DNA from: Paenibacillus ihbetae
Lineage (GTDB): Bacteria; Bacillota; Bacilli; Paenibacillales; Paenibacillaceae
Direction: 5' to 3'
DNA: 64,000 bases
Assembly: GCF_002741055.1 (NCBI RefSeq)
Contig: NZ_CP016809.1
Location: 2,006,501 to 2,070,500, forward strand
The notes under the pieces are model-generated. The model was not told the origin of the DNA, did no database searches, and saw only the letters and a program-made list of their open reading frames with translations. The translations under genes and the position numbers were made by a program. Shown here piece after piece: positions 33,296 through 42,179 of the stretch. Position 1 is the stretch's first letter; the number at the start of each line of letters is the position of its first letter.

Positions 33296-35163
33296 CCAAC
33301 TCCTGTTTTTAAATATTGCTCTGTATCGTCACTTGGAATCGTAATGCGGACCGTCGTTCCGAGCTCCTCCTCGCTCTGAACGGCAAGCCCGTAAGCTCTG
33401 CCATATCGCAGCTGCAGGCGTTCGTGAACGTTGCGCAGACCGATTCCCCGCCCTTCCGCGGCCTGCGGCTGCTCCTCCTCCAACGCTCGGCGCAGCCTCG
33501 AAAGAGCTGCCGGCGGCATACCTAGGCCGTCATCCGCTACGGTGAAGATATGATGATTCCCCTCGCGTTCATGGGTAATCGTCAGATGCAGGACGGCTTT
33601 CGTTTCATCGAAGCCATGATTGACGGCGTTCTCAATGATGGGCTGGAACAGCAGCTTCATGACCCGGATAGAGTGAACGGCTTCCTCTTCCGGCAGCGAA
33701 AGCACGAAACGATCTCCATATCGGTAATTCAGCAGCTCGATATAGGCTTTAATATGTGCCCACTCCTGCCTCGCTTCGACGATTTCGCTGCCGGCGTGAA
33801 TGCTGTACCGCAGCTGCTGCCCCAGCAGCTGGACCATCTCCCCCACCTCAGCATCATCATGAAGCACGGCCGTCATCCGGATCGTCTCAAGCGTATTGTA
33901 AATAAAATGCGGGTTGATCTGGTGCTGCAGGCTCTCCAGCTGAGCTTCCTTCTTCCGCGCCTCCATCGCGTAGATATCGTCGATCAGCTGCTTGATCCGG
34001 GCCATCATGCGGTTGAAGGAAATCCCGATCAAACCCGCTTCATCCCGCCTGCGGACCGGAAATACGACATCCAGGTTGCCGGTCTGCACCTGCTTCATAT
34101 GCTGGACAATGGATCTCAGCGGCCGCATCAGTGCATAGATAAGGACGAGCGAGATCATGAGCGCAAATCCGGTGACGCCTACGGCGGCGGCAATGGTGAT
34201 CCGGCGGGTATCGAAAGCCTCCTTCATCAGCGGCTGCTCCGGTACCGTTATCAGGATCAGCCATCCCGTCTTCTCGGATTTGTTGTACACGACGAGCTGG
34301 GACTCGCCCTCAATCGTCATGCGGAAGCTCCCCTCCCTTCCGGTAACCTGTGCCAGTGCCGCATGCTCGTTCATGCTGCGCGCCAAGTATTTTTTCTCGC
34401 TGTCGTAGATGACGGTTCCGTTATCATCCAAAATAAAGGTCTTTCCGCGGGTCGTATCCTCAAGGTCGGTCACGATATTCTCGATCACGCCGATGTTTGC
34501 ATCGACCGCAATCGTCCCGATGGAGTGATATGACTTGTCGATGATGTCGCGGACGACCGTGAACATATACTGCTTGCTTCCGGCAGGAACCGCAATCTCC
34601 TGCGTGCTGACCAGCACGGGCCGGCCGTTCGCCGCCGTGGCGAGCTTCCTCCAGCCCTCGTAATACTGCTGCAGATTCGAGCGGCTGCCGCCGCTTTTGA
34701 CCACGAAATACGGGTTGCCGTAAAGATCGAACAGATATACATTGCTGGTGCCTTCCTTGATATTGTTCATGAAATAAATGCTGCGCTCGACCTTCCGCGT
34801 AATCTGCAGCTTGACCTCGCTCTCGTTCGGGCGGTCCTCTGCCATAGAGGGCCCCCCCTCTTCGTAATACCGGTTCGACATGTCCAGCCCTGATTGAATT
34901 TCATTCAAATACGAAGGGATGATGGAAATCTTCATCATGTCATTCACGTAATCGTCCAGCTTGCCCATCATCTTGCTCGACAGCTGGGAGACGTAGGCCA
35001 CGGTATTCTTTTCGATCGAAGCCGTATAACGCTCCGCCGCAAAATACGTAATGAGCCCCATCGGCAGCATAATCAGAAATAAAAATACGACAGACAGCTT
35101 GCGGTCCAGCCGGCCGGCCGGCCGCTCTCTCCATAGCTGCGCAATACGGCGGAAGCCTGTCAC
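33292..35163 (-). CDS. YesM-type sensor histidine kinase
   Basis: About 623 residues. One transmembrane helix is near residues 20-42, with an extracellular Cache-like sensor to about 315, a second helix near 320-342 and a HAMP linker with RRRDEAGLIG. The His_kinase domain has QINPHFIYNTLETIRM with the phospho-accepting His, and the HATPase has an ENAVNHGFDE N-box and glycine boxes DDGLGM and GRGIGLRNV. GTG 35163 is preferred, with GGAAGG 9 nt upstream and the LacI stop one base before it. An upstream ATG at 35184 precedes that site. It likely senses an extracellular sugar or the loaded binding protein. Confidence 0.92.
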   Translation of the reverse strand: MTGFRRIAQLWRERPAGRLDRKLSVVFLFLIMLPMGLITYFAAERYTASIEKNTVAYVSQLSSKMMGKLDDYVNDMMKISIIPSYLNEIQSGLDMSNRYYEEGGPSMAEDRPNESEVKLQITRKVERSIYFMNNIKEGTSNVYLFDLYGNPYFVVKSGGSRSNLQQYYEGWRKLATAANGRPVLVSTQEIAVPAGSKQYMFTVVRDIIDKSYHSIGTIAVDANIGVIENIVTDLEDTTRGKTFILDDNGTVIYDSEKKYLARSMNEHAALAQVTGREGSFRMTIEGESQLVVYNKSEKTGWLILITVPEQPLMKEAFDTRRITIAAAVGVTGFALMISLVLIYALMRPLRSIVQHMKQVQTGNLDVVFPVRRRDEAGLIGISFNRMMARIKQLIDDIYAMEARKKEAQLESLQHQINPHFIYNTLETIRMTAVLHDDAEVGEMVQLLGQQLRYSIHAGSEIVEARQEWAHIKAYIELLNYRYGDRFVLSLPEEEAVHSIRVMKLLFQPIIENAVNHGFDETKAVLHLTITHEREGNHHIFTVADDGLGMPPAALSRLRRALEEEQPQAAEGRGIGLRNVHERLQLRYGRAYGLAVQSEEELGTTVRITIPSDDTEQYLKTGVG

Positions 35164-35164
35164 A

Positions 35165-36220
35165 TCAGTCAACCTTCCTTGCATAAGCTGTCGAATTCCG
35201 GATGACGAAATCCCCGGCCAGCAGTATTTTCTCCAGCGGGCTGTCCGGCTGCTCCACGCGTCTTAGCAAGCTCTCCACCGCCCGCTGGCCGAGCGCCTCC
35301 TTATGCACATGGATCGTGCTTAACGACGGGGACGAGCACACCGCATCCTCGATGTTATCGAAGCCGGTAACCGAGCATTGTTCCGGTACCGCTACATCCA
35401 TTCTTCCGAGTACGGTCATGACGCAAATGGCAATGGAGTCGTTCGCGCATACGAAGGCTGTCGGCAGCTCATCCATCCTCCCTAAAATTCCTTCCAGCGC
35501 CTCGGTCAACTCGGATCGGTTCTCGCCCTCAAGACGAAGCAGCTCCTCGTTCTGGCCCAGCGGTATCCCATGCTCTTCCAGAATGGCCCGATATCCCTGA
35601 TAGCGGTCCGCGAAGCTTCTCGAGAAGCGGATGTTGCCGACGAACTGCAGCTTCCGGTGGCCGCAGCCGATCAGGTAGCTGGCTGCCCTGCGAATACATT
35701 CCACATTATTCATGAACAGCGCATCCGACGGGATCAGCGGGTCTTCATGGTCAATGAGCACGAACGGAATGCCGAGGCTGCGGATTTCAAGCAGCAGCTG
35801 CGACGAGATGAAGCCCACGCCGATGATGCCCTTGACGCCGGCGGGATTGATGAGATTGGCGAAGCTGTCCTTGAACTGGTCGGTCACGATCACCATCCCC
35901 ATATCTCTGCGCTCAAGCTCGATCGTTATCCCGTCGATGATGCGCCCCCAATACATCGAGTCGCGGGTCTGATAGCGGACGTTCGGGACGAGCACGATGA
36001 CGGTTTCGCGCGCAGCTGTCTGGCTGCCCGCCGCCTCGCTCTTCCGGCTTCCGTTTTTTGGCGCTTTGTTCGCGAAATACCCGAGCTGCGTCGCCACGCT
36101 CACAATGCGCTCCCGCGTTTCCAGGCTGACGCCGGGCTTACCTGAAAGCGCTTTAGAAACCGCGAACTTTGAAAGGCCGAGATGATCGGCAATTTGCTGC
36201 ATCGTTACTTTGCCTGCCAT
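35165..36220 (-). CDS. LacI-family transcriptional regulator
   Basis: A 351-residue repressor. The N-terminal helix-turn-helix TMQQIADHLGLSKFAVSKAL (residues 5-24) and hinge are followed by a periplasmic-binding-like sugar domain (VIVLVPNV near 75, KGIIGVGF, VTGFDNIEDA). It is transcribed ahead of the sensor kinase and response regulator genes, with almost no gap, so one locus carries both one- and two-component control. The palindrome 44 bp upstream is a candidate autoregulatory site. The effector is presumably a product of the linked glycosidase. Confidence 0.93.
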   Translation of the reverse strand: MAGKVTMQQIADHLGLSKFAVSKALSGKPGVSLETRERIVSVATQLGYFANKAPKNGSRKSEAAGSQTAARETVIVLVPNVRYQTRDSMYWGRIIDGITIELERRDMGMVIVTDQFKDSFANLINPAGVKGIIGVGFISSQLLLEIRSLGIPFVLIDHEDPLIPSDALFMNNVECIRRAASYLIGCGHRKLQFVGNIRFSRSFADRYQGYRAILEEHGIPLGQNEELLRLEGENRSELTEALEGILGRMDELPTAFVCANDSIAICVMTVLGRMDVAVPEQCSVTGFDNIEDAVCSSPSLSTIHVHKEALGQRAVESLLRRVEQPDSPLEKILLAGDFVIRNSTAYARKVD

Positions 36221-36263
36221 GTAAACAGCACCTCCTTTATCTATCGTCGATATGTTAGTTTGT

Positions 36264-36276
36264 TGTTATCATAACA
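36264..36276. promoter_or_regulatory. Palindromic operator candidate for the LacI regulator
   Basis: TGTTATCATAACA is a perfect 13-bp palindrome around a single central base, 44 bp upstream of the LacI-family start. Confidence 0.5.
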
Positions 36277-36410
36277 TTACAATAATTAGGAAAACAATCC
36301 CGATTTTATCCTCTGCTTTGTGGTAGATAACCTGCGGTGGTGAACGTGCGGTCGAGCTTGCGGCTAGTGACATGCGTTGAGGTTTAAACGGAGATCCTAT
36401 AGTGGTGATT

Positions 36411-36508
36411 GCGATGGAGGATCTGCGATGGAGGATCTGCGATGGAGGATCTGCGATGGAGGATCTGCGATGGAGGATCTGCGATGGAGGATCTGCGATG
36501 GAGGATCT
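36411..36508. repeat. Seven perfect copies of a 14-bp tandem repeat
   Basis: GCGATGGAGGATCT repeats seven times without a mismatch. Flanking sequence (36330-36700) contains decayed relatives such as GCGGTCGAGCTT, seen twice. The region has open frames only because of the repeat. No gene is supported between 36277 and 36700. Confidence 0.95.
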
Positions 36509-36702
36509 GGGTTGGAGATTAATGCGGAGAACGCGCGGCGGCCCTTCCGCAAAGGAGAAGCGGTCGAGCTTACAGTGAAGGATTTGTGGTCGACCTACAA
36601 TCGAGGACTCTGCCATGGTGCTTAAAGTGAGAACCTGCAGTGGTGCTTGCGCAGAGGAGCAGCGGTAGAGTCTACAAGCGAGGCCTGTGTGGAGCTTAGC
36701 AA

Positions 36703-36738
36703 AATAAAAAACGGCACAGGAATGATTCCCGTGCCGTC
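36703..36738 (-). terminator. Terminator of the radical SAM/SGNH operon
   Basis: ACGGCAC...GTGCCGT with inner GGGAAT/ATTCC-type pairing, followed by TTTTTTATTTT on the minus strand, lies about 70 bp past the SGNH gene stop. Confidence 0.85.
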
Positions 36739-36805
36739 TTGTTCCCAGCCGCTATTCAGCGGTAATTTATTGAACGGATCGGCCATTGCCGGTCCGATGC
36801 TTGCT

Positions 36806-37918
36806 TTATCGGCTTATCGCTTGCCGGATGACCGGCAGCAGACCGTCTGCGATCCGCTGAAAGCCCAGATCCGTCGGATGAACGCCGTCCACCATCGCCT
36901 CGCCCGGGTCGTCGCCGAGCAGATTCGACCCGTCCACGAACACAATATGCCGGTCCCCGGCCTTATTCCGCTTCGCGACAAGCTCCGACTGGAACTTCAG
37001 CCTGGCGAGCCGCCCTTCCCGGATCTCCGGCTTGAAGGACTCCGCTCCATGCGGAATCCGCGATACGAGAATGATCGGCACATCCGGATGCGCTTCCCGG
37101 TAGGTCTCAATGAAAATCGGCAAGGTTCGCCTGTACTCCTCCGTACCTCCGCAGTTCGCTTCATAATCGATAACGAAGCATGCAGGATCCGAAATCTGCG
37201 AGGCAAGCATTGCCAGCTCCGGCTCGCCTCTTCCATTGCCGGAGAAGCCAAGGTTTATAAACTCCAGATGGATATGCCTGCTAAGAATATTGGTATAGGA
37301 CATGCCGGGCCTCGACGCACACCCGCCCTGGGTGATGGAAGTGCCGTACAGGATCACCCTTTTGCTTGACTCGTACGGCTCCGGCCCCCACACCTTCGCA
37401 CCTGGTTCCAGTCCGATCCACAGCTCCCGTACTCCCTGATATAAAGGCATGTTCAGCATAAAGGAGCGCTCCTCGGCGTCCGCGCAGGTGAACAGGCTGC
37501 TCTCGTATTCATCCTGACCGGCCTTGAAGCTTGCCGTTCCCGCATGGAGCCAGCGCCCCGGGCCTCCGATATAAGCATCCATGCCGCACTCTCCCGTCGG
37601 CGGCATATGGTACATGCCGGAGCCTGACGTTAAGCGGACGCGCACCGATACGGTGCGCGAATCCGTTCGGAACCGGATCTGGCCGCCTGAGGTGCAGTTC
37701 GCCAAGGCATCCACTTCCGGGCGGACCGGTACGTCCGGCACTGCCGGCAATCTCCGGTACAGTCGCTCAGCCGGAAACCAGCCGAATCCGGCTACGTGAA
37801 ACGGCTCCTCCAGCGGAGAGTGCCACTGCAGGCCGTCCGGGAGCGGGCCGTCGATGCTCATATTGCGGTCCAATTGATGCAGAGGGCTGGATGTAAGCTT
37901 CTCGCTATCACTTCCCAC
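36806..37918 (-). CDS. SGNH/GDSL-family esterase
   Basis: A 370-residue hydrolase without a clear signal peptide. An N-terminal beta-rich domain (to about 175, SGNH_hydro N-type) is followed by the SGNH core. Block I is YGTSITQGG with the nucleophile Ser, then INLGFSGNGRGE supplies the oxyanion Gly/Asn, and VDGVHPTDLGF gives the Asp-His pair. The family removes acyl groups from sugars or lipids. GTG 37918 follows GGGGGTAAGCCGC, only six bases after the radical SAM stop, so the genes are in one operon. The substrate is unknown; a carbohydrate esterase role is equally possible. Confidence 0.85.
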   Translation of the reverse strand: MGSDSEKLTSSPLHQLDRNMSIDGPLPDGLQWHSPLEEPFHVAGFGWFPAERLYRRLPAVPDVPVRPEVDALANCTSGGQIRFRTDSRTVSVRVRLTSGSGMYHMPPTGECGMDAYIGGPGRWLHAGTASFKAGQDEYESSLFTCADAEERSFMLNMPLYQGVRELWIGLEPGAKVWGPEPYESSKRVILYGTSITQGGCASRPGMSYTNILSRHIHLEFINLGFSGNGRGEPELAMLASQISDPACFVIDYEANCGGTEEYRRTLPIFIETYREAHPDVPIILVSRIPHGAESFKPEIREGRLARLKFQSELVAKRNKAGDRHIVFVDGSNLLGDDPGEAMVDGVHPTDLGFQRIADGLLPVIRQAISR

Positions 37919-37923
37919 GCGGC

Positions 37924-39339
37924 TTACCCCCTGTCCCAGGCGGTGACCAGCTCTTCTTTGCGTTCCTTCAGCAGCTCTTCCTTATCGTCCCGATAGAACA
38001 GATTGTAGGTATCGAACGGGATCATCCGCCCGTCGGGATGGACGATGTGCACGCATGATTTTTTGACCGAGCGGACATCGAAGTTATGGGCATCGAGGAA
38101 CTGCATGATAATGACGCGGAACACGTTATCATAAGTAATCTGCTCCGGCACGGCCGCCAAAGGAAGGCAGCAAAGCAGGCTCTTCAAGGACAGCGCCGAA
38201 GACTGCGGGGAATGCCCGGTAGAGAGCAGCTCGAACATTTTGCCGCGGATGACCGGATCCTGCTCAAATACGATCGTATTGCTGTCGCCCTCAAGCAGAA
38301 TATTCGGATCGATCATCCCTGTCAGAGGCAGCACCTCCCCGCCCAGCTTGAGCGCGTAGCCCATCGCCAGGCAGTCCGGGTGGCAAGGCACCGGCAGAAT
38401 ATCCGCCTCTTGGAACACTCCGGACTGATCGATGATCATTCTGCGCACTTCGCTTACCGTAAGCCGGTCCGTCGACGGATCATAGCCCTCCAGGCGGCCG
38501 GCAGCCTGAATCGGCTGAATCGTCACGCCGCGCACAGCCCGCTGCTTGATCCCATACTGGATAATGTCGCCGATTTCGCCGTCATTGAGCCCTTTCTTCA
38601 GCGTTACCACGAGCGTAGTGGAGATGTTGAATTCATTCAAGCGATCGATGGCCTGCTGGCGGATGCGTCTGAGATCAGCTCCTCTCAGCTCCTTCAATAC
38701 ATGGGCTTCAAAGCTGTCGAACTGCAAATAAATCTCGAATCCGGGCATATATTCCGACAGCCGCCGGGCAAACTCGGCATCTTGAGCAATACGGATGCCG
38801 TTGGTGTTCACCATAATGTGTTTGATAGGTCGGCTCTTGCACATATCCAGGATTTCGAAGAAATTCGGGTGCGTCGTCGGTTCCCCGCCGCTGATCTGCA
38901 CGATATCGGGCTCGCCTTCATTCTCAACGATCCGGTCGAGCATGAACTCGATCTGTTCAAGCGAACGGTAGGAGGTACGGTGCGGCGATGATTCCGCGAA
39001 GCAGATCGGGCACTGCAAATTGCAGTGGTCCGTAATCTCGAGGAGGGTCAAGCAGCTGTGCTGCTCATGATCGGGGCATAAACCGCAGTCGTAAGGACAG
39101 CCGTAACGAATCGGCGTGTTCCACTTCAGCGGCATTTCGGAGGGTTTAATAAACTTCCGCGTCTGGTGGTAATAATCAACCTCTGTTGAGATCAGCACTT
39201 TCTCAGGGCCGTGAACAAGGCAGCGCTTGACCATATAGATCTTGCCGTTCTCCTCAATGATCTTGGCTTCGACTTTACGGTAACAGGTCGTGCAAATGCT
39301 ATTCGTCAGTTCATGATACAGATAAGGCCGATTCGGCAT
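37924..39339 (-). CDS. Radical SAM enzyme, MJ0619/Tes-like
   Basis: A 471-residue enzyme from ATG 39339, with AAAGGAG nine bases upstream. The first 60 residues hold a Cys pair (Cys16, Cys19) and GKIYMVKRCLVHG. A second Cys-rich block CPYDCGLCPDHEQHSC (81-96) is followed by the radical SAM cluster CNLQCPIC (Cys106, Cys110, Cys113), then QISGGEPTTHP and MVNTNGIRI. This order of motifs recalls archaeal MJ0619, whose relatives (Tes) couple lipid tails, and related bacterial enzymes. The gene lies 23 bp after an Lgt homologue. A lipid-modifying reaction is inferred, not shown. Confidence 0.82.
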   Translation of the reverse strand: MPNRPYLYHELTNSICTTCYRKVEAKIIEENGKIYMVKRCLVHGPEKVLISTEVDYYHQTRKFIKPSEMPLKWNTPIRYGCPYDCGLCPDHEQHSCLTLLEITDHCNLQCPICFAESSPHRTSYRSLEQIEFMLDRIVENEGEPDIVQISGGEPTTHPNFFEILDMCKSRPIKHIMVNTNGIRIAQDAEFARRLSEYMPGFEIYLQFDSFEAHVLKELRGADLRRIRQQAIDRLNEFNISTTLVVTLKKGLNDGEIGDIIQYGIKQRAVRGVTIQPIQAAGRLEGYDPSTDRLTVSEVRRMIIDQSGVFQEADILPVPCHPDCLAMGYALKLGGEVLPLTGMIDPNILLEGDSNTIVFEQDPVIRGKMFELLSTGHSPQSSALSLKSLLCCLPLAAVPEQITYDNVFRVIIMQFLDAHNFDVRSVKKSCVHIVHPDGRMIPFDTYNLFYRDDKEELLKERKEELVTAWDRG

Positions 39340-39362
39340 AATGTAACGCTCCTTTATCTTGA

Positions 39363-40151
39363 TCAGCTTGGAAGATGGGACTCCGGGATCGACCGGCGAA
39401 GCTTGCTCTTGCCGCCGATGAGCCAGGCGTAGTAAATCAGGCCGGCAATGCAGGCCAGCTGGATATTGTTCAGCCCCAGGTAGGGGTGCGGCGTCGGCTT
39501 GATCCATTCGATCCCTAAACGGAACAGCAGGTACCCGGCCATGAACCATTGGAACATCCGGCCCGATACATAACCTTCACCGGGGGAGTGGCTGCGGCTC
39601 TGGCGGTACAGCGGGATGAGCAGCAGTGCCAGGATGATCAGGAAAACAATCTCGTACAGCTGAGTCGGATGGCGAAGGACGCCATCGCCGAAATCCACGC
39701 CCGTCACCCAGGACGTCGCCGTGCCGTACGTATGGTCGTCGAGACCGGTCAGAAAGCAGCCGACCCGGCCCAGCCCCATGCCCAGGATAAGCGGGTATAC
39801 GAAATCATCCCCGGTGGAATGCTTCCAGCCCACCCAGCGCTTCGTCAGCTCCACCCCGATCAGGCCCCCTAAGAGACCTCCCACAATCGTTTTCCCGCCC
39901 CACAGCAAATGGAACTGGCTCAGCTGCTCCCAAGTGGCGGCCGGATCCTCCAGCCAAAACAGCAGCTTGGAGCCTATGGCCGCGCCCGCGATCGTTCCAG
40001 CCAAAATCTGCAGGCTCATCAGCTTGGTCATGCCGCTGGGCCGCCGGGTCCACAAATAGACGCGAAAGCCAATAAAGTAGGCGAGTGCTTCAAACAGCAC
40101 ATGCGGATGAATCCGCCAGGAACCTAGGTATATATAAACGGGAAATTCCAT
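39363..40151 (-). CDS. Prolipoprotein diacylglyceryl transferase (Lgt) homologue
   Basis: A 262-residue membrane protein with about seven helices. An Lgt-like core is visible: AGAAIGSKLLF, LLWGGKTIVGGLLGG near residue 88, GMGLGRVGCFLTGLDDHTYG near 130 and LRHPTQLYE near 160. The usual GRxGNFxN signature is changed to GRVGCFLTG, so it is a divergent paralogue rather than the housekeeping enzyme. Lgt moves a diacylglyceryl group from phosphatidylglycerol to a cysteine. AAGGAG precedes the ATG. The adjacent radical SAM and esterase genes suggest a special lipid substrate. Confidence 0.82.
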   Translation of the reverse strand: MEFPVYIYLGSWRIHPHVLFEALAYFIGFRVYLWTRRPSGMTKLMSLQILAGTIAGAAIGSKLLFWLEDPAATWEQLSQFHLLWGGKTIVGGLLGGLIGVELTKRWVGWKHSTGDDFVYPLILGMGLGRVGCFLTGLDDHTYGTATSWVTGVDFGDGVLRHPTQLYEIVFLIILALLLIPLYRQSRSHSPGEGYVSGRMFQWFMAGYLLFRLGIEWIKPTPHPYLGLNNIQLACIAGLIYYAWLIGGKSKLRRSIPESHLPS

Positions 40152-40196
40152 CTGCCCACTCCTTGATTTACAAACTTAAACATATAATTCATGGCT

Positions 40197-40460
40197 CTAA
40201 TAGGAAAACAGCATGGCGCCGCAAATCGCGAGCAGCAGCACCGCCAATCCGCCGAGAATGGCAAGCAGGGACACAATGACGCTCCAAAACGCGCTCTTGG
40301 GCCGGTGCGGCGTATGCGGAGCGTAGCCGATTTCGCCGCAGCGGTAGCGGCAGCAGCCGTTGTCCAGGTTATAGCAATCGTTACATATCGGTTTCCCGCA
40401 GCGCCTGCATTGACCGATGGCCGGCGCTTCCGGATGGTTCATGCAGCGGTAAACGTCCAT
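40197..40460 (-). CDS. B-box-like zinc-ribbon membrane protein
   Basis: An 87-residue protein. Residues 1-45 carry a Cys/His array (CMNHPEAPAIGQCRRCGKPI, then CNDC) that looks like a B-box zinc finger. Residues 60-85 form one hydrophobic helix. It would sit in the membrane with the zinc module in the cytosol. AGGTGAAAGG precedes the ATG. It is the first gene of the operon with the Lgt homologue (46 bp downstream), the radical SAM enzyme and the SGNH esterase, and may recruit one of them to the membrane. Confidence 0.75.
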   Translation of the reverse strand: MDVYRCMNHPEAPAIGQCRRCGKPICNDCYNLDNGCCRYRCGEIGYAPHTPHRPKSAFWSVIVSLLAILGGLAVLLLAICGAMLFSY

Positions 40461-40577
40461 CCTTTCACCTCACTTGGAATTCTATCCTTGTATTTCCTTA
40501 TTGTACCCTCTCCCGGGCCGGTTGGCTACGGTTCGATATCTGGAGCTGCCTTGAATGCCGACGGGCATAAGGAAAGC

Positions 40578-40615
40578 AAGCCCCCGGACCAGCATACGAA
40601 AGGGTCCGGGGGCTT
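40578..40615. terminator. Strong terminator hairpin
   Basis: AAGCCCCCGGACC and GGTCCGGGGGCTT form a perfect 13-bp stem with a 12-nt loop. It ends transcription of the ArsR-type gene at 40706 on the minus strand. Confidence 0.85.
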
Positions 40616-40705
40616 GCCATCCATTCTTCATTTGTCTTATATCACAACGGATTCCCTGCATGGAATGCTATGGTGCTGCAGGCTGCGACGCTGTTTTACT
40701 TTAAA

Positions 40706-41311
40706 TCACTTTAAGTCCTCCCACCGGGCCCACATCTCCCTCGGGTTCAGCTCGTACGCGCCATTGTCCCGGTACATGAAGTGGTGCATGATGAATTCCC
40801 GGCGGATCGTCGCAAAGTCCTCATGGAATCCGGAAATGAACTCGTTGATCTCCTTCTCGCTGTACTTTCGTCCATTTTCCAGCATGGATACGATATGCGT
40901 CAGCACGATAAGCTTCTTCTTCAGCTGGGCCGGAATGCTCTTCAGCCTCCCGTCTTGCGTGAAGAAGTTCTTAATCACCGATTCCCGCAGCTGCTGATCC
41001 GCATCCAGGTTGCGTTCGGCTGTGCGCTCCGGGCTCACGCGCTGATAGATCAGATTCTCCGTTGCCGACGCGCTGTTCTTAATGAAATAATGATTGAGTG
41101 AAAAATAAATCGTATTCTTGTCCCGGCGCTCTTTAATGAGGCTCGCTTCCCGCAGCTTGGCGGCATGATGCGTAATCGTTGCCGGCGTAACGCCGATCTT
41201 CTCCGCCAGGACCTGACCGTTCAATTCCCCTTCGGCGAGCAGGATGAGAATTTTAATACGCGTTGGATCCGCAAGCGCTTTATGATAATTGACCACCTTG
41301 TCCAGTTGCAT
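40706..41311 (-). CDS. ArsR-type regulator with DUF2087 domain
   Basis: A 201-residue regulator. The winged helix-turn-helix (residues 5-75) reads KALADPTRIKILILLAEGEL then VLAEKIGVTPATITHHAAKL. The C-terminal part (about 110-190), with FFTQDGRLKSIPAQLKKKL and FISGFHEDFATIRREFIMHH, matches DUF2087, a domain often fused to such regulators. No metal-binding Cys pair is present, so it is not a typical metal sensor. GGAGGG precedes the ATG. The A/T-rich inverted repeat just upstream is the probable operator. Its targets are not obvious from the neighbours. Confidence 0.88.
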   Translation of the reverse strand: MQLDKVVNYHKALADPTRIKILILLAEGELNGQVLAEKIGVTPATITHHAAKLREASLIKERRDKNTIYFSLNHYFIKNSASATENLIYQRVSPERTAERNLDADQQLRESVIKNFFTQDGRLKSIPAQLKKKLIVLTHIVSMLENGRKYSEKEINEFISGFHEDFATIRREFIMHHFMYRDNGAYELNPREMWARWEDLK

Positions 41312-41352
41312 TGTCCGGGTCCCTCCAATCGGTCCGTTTAATCACCATCTAA

Positions 41353-41380
41353 TTTAATATTCATCTAATTAAATATTAAA
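41353..41380. promoter_or_regulatory. Inverted repeat upstream of the ArsR-type gene
   Basis: TTTAATATT and AATATTAAA are perfect 9-bp arms with a 10-bp spacer, 42 bp before the regulator start. Autoregulation is likely. Confidence 0.55.
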
Positions 41381-41547
41381 CGAATAGTGCGGAAAAGTAA
41401 ATCTCATACGAAATTTTTAGGAAATATGTAACAAACCTGCAGTCCAGTGCGACTCATTTATGAGAAAGCAGGTTGCCTCAACATCAGCCAAAATCTTCAT
41501 CTAACAGTTTGCCCCCTCCCCATAACTGCTTATGAACCGAACAAATG

Positions 41548-41587
41548 AAAAAGCCCGATTCCTTCTAAAATAAGGAGCGGGCTTTTC
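41548..41587. terminator. Bidirectional terminator
   Basis: AAAAGCCCGATTCCTT and AAGGAGCGGGCTTTT pair around a short loop with T-runs on both strands. It lies downstream of the small zinc-ribbon gene (minus). The rest of 41381-41674 shows no gene. Confidence 0.8.
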
Positions 41588-41674
41588 AAGTTAGTCTTTT
41601 CAGGGCGGCCTTTTCAACGATTGCCTCTTCAAAAGGCGACTCTAACCGCTAGCTAAGAGCCTGTCTTCAAACTT

Positions 41675-41863
41675 CTAGATTACGGCAGCGTCCACCCTGG
41701 CCGGGTCGGCGTTCTGGCATCGCTTGCATACCTTCAGCGCCGTGCCGTCCGATTTGTTCGCGGTATAGAGCAGCTTGATGCGCTTCGTGCTGCATACCGG
41801 ACATGTGCTGCGGCCCCGGGAAGGCGTGTTCCACAGGGCACGGCCCCGTTTCGTTTTAGCCAT
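41675..41863 (-). CDS. Small basic zinc-ribbon protein, unknown function
   Basis: A 62-residue protein beginning MAKTKRGRALWNTPSRGRST, rich in Lys/Arg, with CPVC and CKRC pairs (Cys near 21/24 and 46/49) forming a zinc ribbon. Composition and size recall ribosome-associated or RNA-binding zinc-ribbon proteins, but no ribosomal protein family was recognised. AAAGGAG lies 10 nt before the ATG. It is monocistronic. Confidence 0.75.
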   Translation of the reverse strand: MAKTKRGRALWNTPSRGRSTCPVCSTKRIKLLYTANKSDGTALKVCKRCQNADPARVDAAVI

Positions 41864-42179
41864 GTTTCATATCTCCTTTATGCATATCTCTCTATTGTTC
41901 TTTCGAACCTGTACACGAGCAGCTTCCTCTGCTGCGATTCCACCCGGTTATACGAAGCGTCATCTTGGGAATACAAGCCGGTATGCATGTTCAACTCCAT
42001 TATATAGACCGCCCTACTTCAAAATATAGGGAATAAACGCCTCTAAAACCTTTTTTACATACATCGCATTGAGGTTCGAGCCTCACCTGCCTCAGGAATA
42101 ATGATTGACCATTGACTCTTACCTTACAGGAGACCGCAATATAGGTTCCAGCAATGATTCTGTAAGGAGGAATAATACC

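Noticed and set aside
36377..36625. Repetitive protein with MEDLRW units
   Set aside because: It is created by the 14-bp repeat read in three frames in turn. The frame has no ribosome site and ends in degenerate sequence.
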